Shown piece by piece: positions 44,054-54,772 of a stretch of 64,000 bases of DNA. This stretch comes from Thalassia testudinum (lineage: Eukaryota; Streptophyta; Magnoliopsida; Alismatales; Hydrocharitaceae). Where the stretch lies: assembly GCA_037157565.1 (NCBI GenBank), contig JAZHRO010000019.1, forward strand, positions 22,631,001 to 22,695,000. The letters run 5' to 3'. The translations under genes and the position numbers were made by a program. Position 1 is the first letter of the stretch; every line of letters begins with the position of its first letter. Under the pieces are notes generated by a model, which was given only the letters and a program-made list of their open reading frames with translations, did not search any database and was not told the DNA's origin.

Positions 44054-44990
44054 TATTATATACATATATATATATGCGTATTCATATATATATTGATATA
44101 TATAAAAATATATTTATATACATATATATATATAGTAGTACTTATATACTTATGTATTAGTATACATACATACATACATACATATATATATATATATTTA
44201 TTTATACATATATCTATACATATATTAGTACTTATATAACTATGTATTAGTCTATATACATACATATACATATATATATATATCTATCTACTTATATATA
44301 TATATACACATATATATACTGATATATATACATATATTTATATACATATATATATATAAATATACATATATCTATATATATATTATTACCTATATAAATA
44401 AGTATAGATACAAATATATATATATATATATACATATATACACACCTACTTAAATATACATCTATATATACATATATATATATATATCTAGCTACATATA
44501 TCTATATATACGTATATTACCATAAACATATACATACATATATATTTATATCTCTATAGTTATATACAAATACTCATACCTATATCTATATATATATAGA
44601 TCTATGCATATATTTATCTATACATATACTTATATATATATTTACATACCTATATATATATATATATATACATATATACATATATATATATATCTATATA
44701 ACTATACATATATATCTAGCTACATATACCAATATATACATATATTATTATATATATATATACATATATATATATAGACATCTATATAGTATTATATACA
44801 TACATACATAAATATATATATATAGATCTATACATATATCTATCTATACATATACTTATATATATATTTACATACCTATATATATATACACATACATATA
44901 TACATATATAACTACATATATATGCCCATATATTTATAACCACATATATATATAGATATATTTACATATATACATATATAGATATATTTT
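44054..44990. repeat. AT-rich microsatellite (TATACA/TATATA) in D 5' LTR
   Basis: This is about 940 bp of imperfect TA, TACA and TATC repeats. The 3' LTR holds a shorter counterpart at 52266-52885. Open frames across it are artefacts of the repeat. Confidence 0.9.
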
Positions 44991-45695
44991 CACATTATTT
45001 ACCATACGTGGTATCGCGGGAATATCTACACCAGTTGCTGATATTCCCCGATACACGCGTACAAAAAGCATGTTCGCATTCATCTTCCAGCATCCATCCT
45101 ACACCTTACACGTGGCACTTCATCCTGTTGGTTGCGTCTTTCTAGAAGACGACCGACTCGACACCGTGCTACACTCCATCTCCGCCTCCACCCCCACTGC
45201 TTTATATACATAATATATACCTATACATATATATATACTGTATTTACTTTATTTCTGTTTCACTTTCCTGTTAGTAAAAAGATAAAAAATATACATATAA
45301 AAGAGAAAAGATAATCCTTGACTTGCAGGTATTCCATCTTGCGAAAAGCAAGACCCGTTTTGGAACCCCGTTTTGGCTCATAGCTAAGAACCTAGTTTTG
45401 AGGGTGTGCCTCAAGGACAAAGATTACCAAAAAAAGATCTAAATAGAAAAAAAACCAAAAATACAATAAACGAACGGAAGAGACTCATTGTAGGAAAGGC
45501 ATAGAAACTCAACTTGTAACCCCACTTCCCTGAGTTCGACCCTGGGCCTAAAAGTGACAAGATAAAATCAAGTAGGCTAGGTAAAAAATTTTTGTAAAGA
45601 GATGGTTAGGTCCGATTTAGGTTAACCACTATACACACTTCAACGATAAAATCATCATATTAACAACCTATTCAGGTCCGACACCACACCTTTTC

Positions 45696-45713
45696 TGGCG
45701 CCATTACCGGGGA
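45696..45713 (+). promoter_or_regulatory. D primer-binding site (tRNA-Asp type)
   Basis: TGGCGCCATTACCGGGGA lies 9 bases after the 5' LTR end. It is complementary to the 3' end of plant tRNA-Asp with two mismatches. Confidence 0.9.
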
Positions 45714-47119
45714 AGTGTGCCTTCAAGTAAGTTTTCACTCCATTCCTGTAATTTTTTCCTTCTCTTCTCTCTTCACGGGTATCTCTGTTTTTAGTGTGCA
45801 GGTGAACCTATTGCAAGGAAAAGGCAGGCAAACGAAGTCAAAGACATGAGCAGATCCAAGGCGGAAACGAGTGCGTGAAGATATCGACACCGCATTGGAG
45901 CTTCGCACACGTTGCCGAACAAGTAGGTCTTCTTTTCTTAGCAACAAGGGTTAACTTGTCACCTTAATAAAAAAAAATCAAAAACTAAAAACTAGAAAAA
46001 CTTCTTGGGATCTCTTGGGGCAAGTGGATTAAAATTTACTTGTTTGATTGATTGTCTTCACTCCTTCCGCCCCGGGATTTCCCGCCTTACTTCGCATAGC
46101 GAAAATCCAAGAATCTTGATTCTTGAATTTGTCACCGTGTGAAGTATTCTTTGAGGCAAACACAAAAAGATTGATTGCACCCCTCTTTTGCCTCATTTAT
46201 TTACAATTCGGGATCACCTTTTTGGTGGGGAGATTTGGAATTGAGTTGATTCTAACCCCACCATGACTTTTCAACTTGCCTAAGATTCGATCTCGAATAC
46301 CTCAACCCCCAACAATTTGATTTTCTTATGGTTGAGCCTTGTGTGTGGAAATCATTCTGGTGATTGGGAGCACTTGAATTGAAGTGCTTTGGCTCCCTTT
46401 CACATAAATCTAAAACTAATTCGTGCATCCACACATAGAAATCTCTATTTAGGGTAGCCCATTGCATTTTAGCATGCATTAACTAACTGATATTGGAGAA
46501 GGGTTTGTTGGGCTTAAAAGAAAACCTGTATTCTCTCAAAAACCCGGAGATTGGTTGAATTGGTAATTTAGAGAAATCCTAAAATTCATACTACTTAAGG
46601 CTAAACTCTAAAATCCATTCACCAATTAAAACTTCAATTCGAGGAGATTTCCCCGTTGCATGCTTGTTTTACACACTCTGAAAATCAATCACTTGGGCAT
46701 TACCCATAAACAATGCCCTTCACATTCCAAAAGCACTTGACCCTAAGACTCTAACTAAAATTGGTAGTAATTTGACCCTTCTTAAGGATTGGAGGTCTAA
46801 CTACCTACGTGTAGCGGCTACGTGCTGGTGAGAGTTCCCGCATGCTATCGGGTGTCTAAGATTGGGGCAAACGGCCTTTCAATCTGGCCCGGTGGTTCCG
46901 CGGTGCTCGCATTCGGTTCCGTAGTTTGTCATAGTAGGTAACTTAGATCTTTAGGTCTAAGGGCACACTGTAGAGGTTAGGAATTTGATTGAATTGATTT
47001 GTCATCAAGTGTACCTTTGCGGCGTCATTTCTCTCATCTCTTTTCCCTTCTCATCTCCCCAATTCTTTCTGCGGTAGTGCATATTTGGGAGGAGGTCACA
47101 AAACCCTGAACTGATTGAA
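45714..47119 (+). other. D 5' leader (noncoding)
   Basis: This is about 1.4 kb between PBS and gag. No gene is seen. It contains the CCTAAGACTCTAACTAAAAT and GGGGCAAACGGCC blocks, which have no counterpart that I recognize in the A or C leaders. Confidence 0.7.
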
Positions 47120-48934
47120 TTGCCTGATAAATCTAGAAAAGAAGCCGAATCGTCCTCCTCCTCCGCAAACATGGCTGCATGCCCACCCCCAAATCCCGAG
47201 GGAGGAAACCGCCCACAGAACCCACCAGGTGGTGGAGCCTTAGATCCCATAACCTGCCTCCAAGCCCAAATGGAAATGTATAATGAACAAATGAAAGCCA
47301 TTCGGGAAACATTGGAGGAAATGCAGAACCCTCCCGAATGGGAGGAGCCTAGGTATCTTAGCTCTTATCAGAATCCTGCTACTACAGAGACCATAGGACA
47401 ATTTCGGGTCCCCATGGGCAGGGACGACTTTGAATTGAAACCAAACATAATTGGCCTAATAAATTTTCACTTCCATGGTCTTACAAGTGAAGATCCTTTT
47501 CTCCACTTGGAAGACCTAACCCGACTGGCTGAAACTGTTAAACCAAGAAATGTCGGGTTACCTATAGTCCTCATGAAAATATTCCCGTTTTCATTGCGGG
47601 ATAAAGCATCGCAGTGGTTACGCACCCTTGGGAGAACCATCCACTCTTGGGAAGAGATGCGAACAGCGTTTCTCAAGAAGTTCTTCCCAATTGGGCGAAC
47701 CAATGCTCTTCGCCGTGCTATCACTTCATTTACGCAACAAAACGGCGAATAATTTCATGAGGCATGGGAGAGATATAATGACCTCCTCAGGAAGTGTTCG
47801 CACCATGGTCTGCCTAAGTGGCATATAGCCCAGATTTTCTACTACGGGCTAAATGAGACTTTGAAGCAGATTGCAGACGCTTCCTACGGAGGAAATTTTA
47901 TGAAAAAAGATGAGAATAGAGCATTTGAATTATTTGAAAATATGAGTGAAAACTCGATGAACAATGCTTCCATTGTCGCCTTTAATCATACTAGCCATCC
48001 CCGAAATGTCCACAAAGTTGACACGGGACCCTCCCATTCATCCACTGATCTAAGCCTTATTGCACAAAAACTGGATGAAGTCTCCGTCGTGCACAAGAAG
48101 CTGGATGAGCTTCTGGCCAACCCTGCTCAATCTATGGCAAACACCCCCACTTCACCACTTCGTCACAATCCCACTTCTTCCAACACCAGGCTTATCCCGA
48201 GAAACCCCATAAGACCTTCCTTACCGAGTGTCACGCTGAGCGACTCGGAAAGTCATGTGGAACTGGCTTCTGCGAGCCAGTATTTTGACACGTAGGACCA
48301 AGCCTCCGTGTGCTCGAATGCATATTTACATGCGGACACGTCTTCTGGCATAGAAGATGCTTTCGCCCTGGGGAACAACCCGTTCTCTACCACTTATAAC
48401 CCAGGGTGGCGTAATCATCCAAATTTCGCATGGTCCAACAACCTGCAGCGCCAAAACCCCGGTAGTGGACCAATGCGACCGTCAGCACCCATCATCCCAA
48501 GGGCCCAGTCTAATCCTATGTCGAATCTGCCATCAGGCCCTTGCATACTGCAAGCAGAACACACATCAAGTCCTCTTGATAAATTTATGCGAATGATGAC
48601 GGATATGTCAAAGCGCCATGAAGAGAACATGACCTCTCTTCAGCACCAATTGGCACAGCAGAATGCTGAGATCAGTCAACTACGCATCGCAACTCAATCT
48701 CATGGCACTCTTCCCGCCCAACCTGTTCCAAACCCGCGAAACTTCGTACCCCATGGTCCGCAACCACAGGTACAACCTTCTCAGGGGCAGGTTCATCATA
48801 TTCTGCAAGCTCCGAGCATTCCACCGGGATTTCAAGCTAATCCCGCTGCAGCCCCGCACTCTTATGTCCCCATTGCGAACCCTCCTCCACCGTATGATCC
48901 CTCTGGACCTGCATTGTCAATGATATCACTATGA
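47120..48934 (+). pseudogene. D gag (one frame, two internal stops)
   Basis: A single reading frame of about 604 codons is interrupted only by TAA at 47750-47752 and TAG at 48293-48295 and ends at TGA 48932-48934. The first part holds MPDKSRKEAESSSSS and a coiled segment, QAQMEMYNEQMKAIRETLEE. The core gag domain is FHFHGLTSEDPFLHLEDLTR, FPFSLRDKASQWLRTLGR and FLKKFFPIGRTNALRR, continuing after the TAA with FHEAWERYNDLL. The later parts show ENMSENSMNN, a KKLDELLANP heptad-like stretch, and YNPGWRNHPNFAW. There is no CCHC knuckle. It is the least decayed gag here, as expected for the youngest element. Confidence 0.88.
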
Positions 48935-49832
48935 GGAGCAGTAAGCAGACAGTCGATTCGCCTCGACCTAATCTTGGCCTGTCTTCTTCATCGCCCTCTC
49001 ATTCGGGATGTGCACCGCATTTGCGAGAGGACGATACACCCAAATTGTTGCCAGAATCAGTTCCATTCCCAGAGGCTCTACTGAGGGAGCCAAAAGGCAA
49101 AAAGAAAGATACGCAGGCCTTTGATAACCTGTGTAATTTGTTCAGGGATGTAGAAATCAAGGTACCCCTACTCGAGGCTATCGACCACATACCTACTGTC
49201 GCCCGATTTTTCAAAGACTACACAACACCCAGGCGACAGTCAAAGAAAACTAAAAATCCAGTGGTTCTCTCGCCTCATGAGAGTTGTGCTATACTGTCAA
49301 ACCTACCACCGAAGCAGAAAGATCCGGGCACACTGCTTATTGCCTATAGCATCCAAGGCTGCAGTTTTAACCGTGCCCTGCTTGATCTAGGATCTTCCAT
49401 AAATCCCATACCGACCATCATGCTCGAAAAATTTTCTTGGGAAATCTGAAACCCACCCCTGTCACGTTACAGTTGGCAGATCGTTCTGTCAAAATCTCAA
49501 AGGGTGTGGTGGAAGACGTGGTGGTTAGGGTCAACAGTCTCTGTTTTCCTGTTGACTTTCTCGTTTTAGATATGGAAGTTCCTAGCCCACTTTCTGATTG
49601 TCCGTTCATCCTTCGTCGACCTTTCTTGGCCACAGCCCATGCCCTTATCGATTGCGAGTCGGGCTGTATTGAGATTGCCGTTGGATCTAAAAAACTCAAG
49701 CTTAACATCTTCAAGGCAGCAAGAACTTTGATTGTGATTGTATCGAGGATGACACGTCTGACGAGGACATGGCCGTCAGCGCGTGTATCGGACCAATTGG
49801 GACCTATTCTGACTACTGCAGATTGCCTATAA
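48931..49832 (+). pseudogene. D protease (frameshifted)
   Basis: It overlaps the gag end by four bases, in another frame. NDITMRSSKQ is the gag-pro junction motif. VPLLEAIDHIPTVARFFKDY and ALLDLGSSI (Asp codon 49384-49386) follow in 48931-49449. A frameshift near 49440 moves the rest to 49437-49832: PTPVTLQLADRSVKISKG, FPVDFLVLDME and FILRRPFLATAHALIDC. The shift between gag and protease could be a true frameshift site or decay; A1 and C3 are too broken to decide. Confidence 0.87.
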
Positions 49833-51424
49833 ACACTGTCGACTGCCTGACCAACACATATTGTGACGGTCCCCCATCCCTCCCTTGTCCCGTACCTTCT
49901 CCTGACCAGACTTCTGACGAGGTTTTCTCCTCTTCCCATAACTCGTGGTCCGAGTCATATCCGGGCTGCTCACCGCCGGTCCACACTCTGGAAGATCGAA
50001 TTGCCCTTTCTTTCCCACCAAATCAGGCGGATTTGCAACTCCACACTGGGAACTTGAGCCCACATCTTACTCACTGGGGCTATTCCCTTTTGGATCCATC
50101 TATCAAAGAAGCCCCCCTTCTTGGCCAATCTGAGGGCCAACTACTTCCTCCTGACCTGTTTTCTATTCCGCCTGGGACACTCTCGTCCCAGAAAATGCCA
50201 GATCTTTCACCACCCACCATCCACCCACCCTACCACCCTACTGTATACCCTGCACTTCAGCTCTCGTTTCCCGATCTTTCATCCTTTCTCTACCCTTCCC
50301 TACATGCATATGAGGACATAGCATTATTTGGCATGGGGGGGTGGATAGGCATCCATAGGATCTGGGTATTTTATGGTATCATGCAGTTTCCACCCATTTA
50401 TAAATATGCAAGAAAAAGAAAAATAAAAAAAATATATATATAATAAAAATGGTGTTTAGTAATGATCTAAAAGCTGAAACAAAAATACAATAAGTGTTTA
50501 TATGGATATTCAACCTCTATTTTGAAGATTTTCTAGGCCACAGAAGCTTGATTTGCTCAGGCTCGGCTTAATTCACTTGAGCATTGACAATATAGATCAG
50601 AATCTCTCCTAACTAAGGACGTATTCTTGTACCTGAGACACCAGTACAGGATTCGTTGGTTTGCTTCTACTTGAGAGCTTAAGTAAACTTGGTTCACACT
50701 ACATATATCAGGAAAGACCAGGTGAACATAAGATCCAACCTTAGTGTTCATTAGGGAAGGTGGAGTCCTTACTTGTGCGTGCAGGTAGACTTTTTATCCC
50801 AGGTTTTAGTCTTGTGTTTAGGATAAACTCTTTCTACCAAAAAGAAACTCTCCCACTAAAAAGAAAAGTGTGCTCCTTCAAATAAAGTTGTAAGAGATAT
50901 ACTGACACGTGTTTCAAAAAAATAAAAATAAAAAGAGATGCAAATAAGTCAGTATATCTCACAAATATCTGTAAAATCTTCCTACGAAAAGTTCTGTTTT
51001 CCTTGAGCCACAAATGTCAGAAAATGCGAGTTGAGTTTTCTGTCATCTTCTTAAGGGTCAATCCGAAAATACAAGCTGAAATTGGGACCAACCTTTACTT
51101 AAAGATTCGTGAAACCCTGGGCTTGAGTCTTAATGTTCATCTGGTCAGTCTTGATCCTTCACTAAGCACAAGCCATAATCTCTTGAGCTCTCGAGTACGG
51201 CAAAAACCTCTTGGGTCCTGGAAATCAAACTTAAGGTTTAAATATCAAGAGTCCTGGTTAGTCGAGAGATGATCTATATCATATGAGACTTAAAGTATCG
51301 GTAGTCTTCTCTATAATTGGTTCTCACAATATCCAACAATAAACACACCTATATCACCTCAGAAGAAAATCTTCAGCTTAAGATCATTTCTAAATGCTGT
51401 TTTGCTAGGGCCTAGCAAAAGATA
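49833..51424 (+). other. D region between protease and 3' LTR: no RT, RNase H or integrase
   Basis: A proline/serine-rich open stretch continues in another frame to 50443 (49769-50443, 224 codons) with no recognizable domain. It may be a remnant of the protease-RT linker. At 50330-50348 is GGCATGGGGGGGTGGATAGG, a polypurine-tract-like sequence. 50450-51424 is noncoding, with a CTAGGGCCTAGCAAAAGATA block before the terminal tract. Confidence 0.75.
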
Positions 51425-51436
51425 GGCATGGGGGTA
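51425..51436 (+). promoter_or_regulatory. D polypurine tract
   Basis: GGCATGGGGGTA directly before the 3' LTR, identical to C2 (23899-23910) and C3 (54761-54772). Confidence 0.87.
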
Positions 51437-53581
51437 TGATTGCACCACAAAAATATGCCTGCAATTGTGACGTCTTGTGCTATTTCCTAGCATTACCAAT
51501 GCATATTAGGTTCCATAATCTCATTTGTAAAAATACATGCATGCATGCATTTAATTAAGAAGGGAGGAGAGTGAAATAAATGGCCTCGCAATTCGCATTT
51601 TCTTCAAGTGCTACTTCGCAATATTCCCATCTTTATTTTTATTTTTATTTCCATTAGATTTGGAAATCTCTTCCCGCGGCTGCACCTTTCTTCCTCGCGC
51701 GCCATTCCCTGCAGCTGCCCTTCCCTGCGACTGCCTCTCCCTGCCAAGTCCATGCATGAGCCATGCACAGCCAGGGCATGGCCGTGCATGGCTTCTTCCT
51801 CTATAAAAGGCCATGACTTCTTCTTCATAAAACAGCCTGGTCCCAGCCGAGAAAACCACACCAGCACTTCTTCTCCAGGCCACCACCCTCTCCTCCCTCT
51901 CCCTCCATACGTCAGCCCTCCTCGGAGACACTCGGCGGACATGAGCCCTCACTGTGGTGCACACCACCACAGTGAGACCACCACCACCCAGCTCCTCAAA
52001 GAGCCGGTGGGCATGGTGGCTCTTTTCTAGTTTTTTTCCATTCCAGCACCTTCAGCCATGGCCGCAAGCTTCAAGGTCTGAAGCTCGGAGCTCGGCGGCA
52101 GCAGCAGTAGCCCCAGCCCCTTCCGTGCGCACCTACAGGCACCCCAGCCCCTTCCACACGCGCCTGCAGGCCTCTCCGCCTCCCGCTTCTTCGCACTATC
52201 ACACGCTCGCCTCCGCCTGCAACCGGCCTCTGCGTGCCTCTGCACCGATCGGCTAAGCTCCCCAGCGGGTATATATTATTACATATATAACTAAGTATAG
52301 ATACATATATATAAATATATATATATGTATATATACATATATACACACCTACTTATATATACATCTATATATACATATATATATGTATATCTAGCTACAT
52401 ATATCTATATATACATATATTACCTTATACATATACATACATATATATTTACATCTATATAGTTATATACACATACTCATGCCTATATCTATATATATAT
52501 AGATCTATACATATATCTATCTATAAATATACTTATATATATATTTACATACCTATATATATATATATATCTTTATAACTATACATATATACATATACAT
52601 ACATATCTAGCTACATATACCTATATATACATATATTATTATATATATATATCCATATATATATATAGACATCTATATAGTATTATATACATACATACAT
52701 ATATATATATAAATATATAGATCTATACATATATCTATCTATACATATATTTATATATATATATTTACACACCTATATATATATACACATACATATATAC
52801 ATATATAACTACATATATATGCCCATATATTTATAACCACATATATATATATAGATATATTTACATATATACATATATAGAAATATTTTCACATTATTTA
52901 CCATACGTGGTATCGAGGGAATATCTGCACCAGTTGCTGATATTCCCTGATACACATGTACAAAAAGCATGTTCGCATTCATCTTCCAGCATCCATCCTA
53001 CACCTTACACGCGGCACTTCGTCCTGTTGGTTGCGGCTTTCTAGAAGATGATCGACTTGACAACGTGCTACACTCCATCTCCGCCTCCACCCCCACCCCT
53101 TTATATACATAATATATACCTATATATATATACTGTATTTACTTTATTTCTGTTTCGCTTTCTTGTTAGTAAAAAGACAAAAAATATATATATAAAAGGG
53201 AAAAGATAATCCTTGACTTGCAGGTACTCCGTCTTGCGAATAGCAAGACCCGTTTTGGAATCCTGTTTTGGCTCACAGCCAAGAACCCAATTTTGAGGGT
53301 GTGCCTCAAGGACAAAGATTACCAGAAAAAATCTAAATAGAAAAAAACACCAAAAATACAATAAACAAATGGAAGAGACTCGTTGTAGGAAAGGTGTAGA
53401 AACTCGACTTGTAACCCCACTTCCCTGAGTTCGACCCTGGGCCTAAAAGTGACAAGATAAAATCAAGTAGGCCAGGTAAAAAAATTTTGTAAAGAGATGG
53501 TTAGGTCCAATTTAGGTTAACCACTATACACACTTCAACGATAAAATCATTATATTAACAACCTATTCGGGTCCGACACCA
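51437..53581 (+). mobile_element. D 3' LTR (2145 bp)
   Basis: It starts TGATTGCACCAC, ends CCGACACCA, and is very similar to the 5' LTR outside the microsatellite and the missing block. The break in alignment is at about 52260, where CCAAGCTCCCC-type sequence jumps directly into the AT repeat. The GGGTC duplication follows. Confidence 0.92.
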
Positions 53582-53586
53582 GGGTC

Positions 53587-53627
53587 CCCGGGGGGTGGGG
53601 TCTCCCCCCTTCCACCCCTTTTGTTTG
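53587..53627 (+). mobile_element. SINE-like element, right part (T-rich tail)
   Basis: This is the continuation of 42398-42585 after the D element: CCCGGGGGGTGGGGTC, a C-rich run, then CCCCTTTTGTTTG. It is followed by the right copy of the 21-22 bp duplication (53628-53649). Confidence 0.65.
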
Positions 53628-53649
53628 AAAGAAAAGAGATAGTCATTAG

Positions 53650-54772
53650 TAAGAAATTAAAGAATTAACTGAGTTCTAACCATATCAAGAAAAAGAAAAT
53701 GAAAGGAAAAAAGTGCTAACGAAACACAGAAGAGATTAGTAGGAACACTGATTTTAGGCCGCTTGGGCTATACTCCTAGGCTTAAAAATTCAAGTATCTA
53801 CTAAGATCTGGATAGTCCTCAAGAGGTTGGGGAAATCGGAAGCTTAAGTATTAGGTCTAAGGCTTAGGGAGTATTCGGCCTCATTAACTGACCACTGGTT
53901 TGTGGGACTCGGTAACCTAAGCACCCCAATCCACACACAGTCTGGTTCAGCGAGCATAAGTATCAAAAATCACGCAAATGCGTTTAAATCATTCTGAAAA
54001 GGTCACCTAGATTAGGAGCAACTGATCAACGCAAGTTGATTTAGATGAGTTCCCGACGTGGAGAGGCAGGAAATTCCCCTCGAAGATGCAAAATAACATA
54101 TCGTCTCCTCAGTGCTTGTCTCCTAGGATATCTACATATTTTACCAGGGGCATGTAAGCACCCTGTGCTAGTTCAGATGCCATGGGCGGCATTATCATGA
54201 AATGTCGATTGCCAGGGTCTAGATTTAGCTACAGAACACCATGGGCGGGATTATCTCAAAATCTCGAAAGCCAAGGTTCTAGGGGTTGCCATGGGTCGTG
54301 CTATCTCGAAGCATCGATTGCCAGGGACCCTTCGAGGATTGATGATGGGGACTAGGAATCCGATATTGACCATGTTGAGAAGCTAATCCGAAGCTAGAAA
54401 TAAAAAAAAGAGAGAGGAAACTCTCCAAAAAGAAAATTCCTCTATCGCTCTCTTACAAAAAAACACACTGCAAACTGAGCCAAGGCTAAAATATGTTACA
54501 AGCACGAGTGCTTTAACCGCGGAGTCCAATGAACCTTAGGATAGTTCCTGTCAGCCTTAAAAAGCTTTGTGGCAGACTGAGGCTAGAGCTAGTCAGGTCC
54601 AGATCTTAGTTGGTACTTGAGTACCTCTAGGCCTACTATCGGCATTCTATCCTAATCTACAGAAGAAAGCACACATCACAATTTTGAGCATCAAATAGAT
54701 TACATGGTCTAGAATCAAAGTTAAAACCTTAAAATTTTGCTAAGGGACTAGCAAAAGCTAGGCATGGGGGTA
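53650..54772 (+). other. C3 3' UTR, right segment, with threefold repeat and polypurine tract
   Basis: Colinear with C2 22780-23910. The three GCCATGGG-type units (about 54178-54333) and the terminal tract GGCATGGGGGTA (54761-54772) are kept. No gene is supported. Confidence 0.8.

Larger units (their letters stand above)
42586..45686 (+). mobile_element. D 5' LTR (3101 bp)
   Basis: It runs from TGATTGCACCAC to CCGACACCA. It contains a TATA box (42926-42934), a 12-bp-arm hairpin (43066-43094), two adjacent hairpins (43606-43690), CT and CA runs (43950-44045) and an AT-rich microsatellite (44054-44990). It is about 960 bp longer than the 3' LTR, mainly because the 3' copy lacks the counterpart of about 43410-44378. 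Confidence 0.92.
42586..53581 (+). mobile_element. D: non-autonomous gag-protease LTR retrotransposon
   Basis: This 10,996-bp element has two LTRs, a tRNA-Asp PBS, gag, protease and a polypurine tract, but no RT, RNase H or integrase sequence anywhere between protease and 3' UTR. Gag and protease are Athila-like. The arrangement resembles described gag-only terminal-repeat elements (TR-GAG), here with a protease as well. Its PBS and polypurine tract match those of A and C, so movement by their enzymes is plausible. It is the innermost and so the youngest layer of the nest. Confidence 0.9.

Noticed and set aside
43302..44096. Overlapping Pro/Ser/Arg-rich open frames in all directions
   Set aside because: They lie inside the GC-rich part of the D 5' LTR and its CT/CA runs. 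They have no domain and no counterpart in the 3' LTR.
44056..44990. AT-rich block considered as replication origin, centromeric satellite or Tyr/Ile-rich protein
   Set aside because: It is an imperfect TA/TACA microsatellite inside both D LTRs. Its position is fixed by LTR structure.
49769..50443. 224-codon open frame after the D protease as a new accessory protein
   Set aside because: It is low-complexity Pro/Ser sequence without motifs, and its first part overlaps the protease region in another frame. It is more likely a linker remnant.
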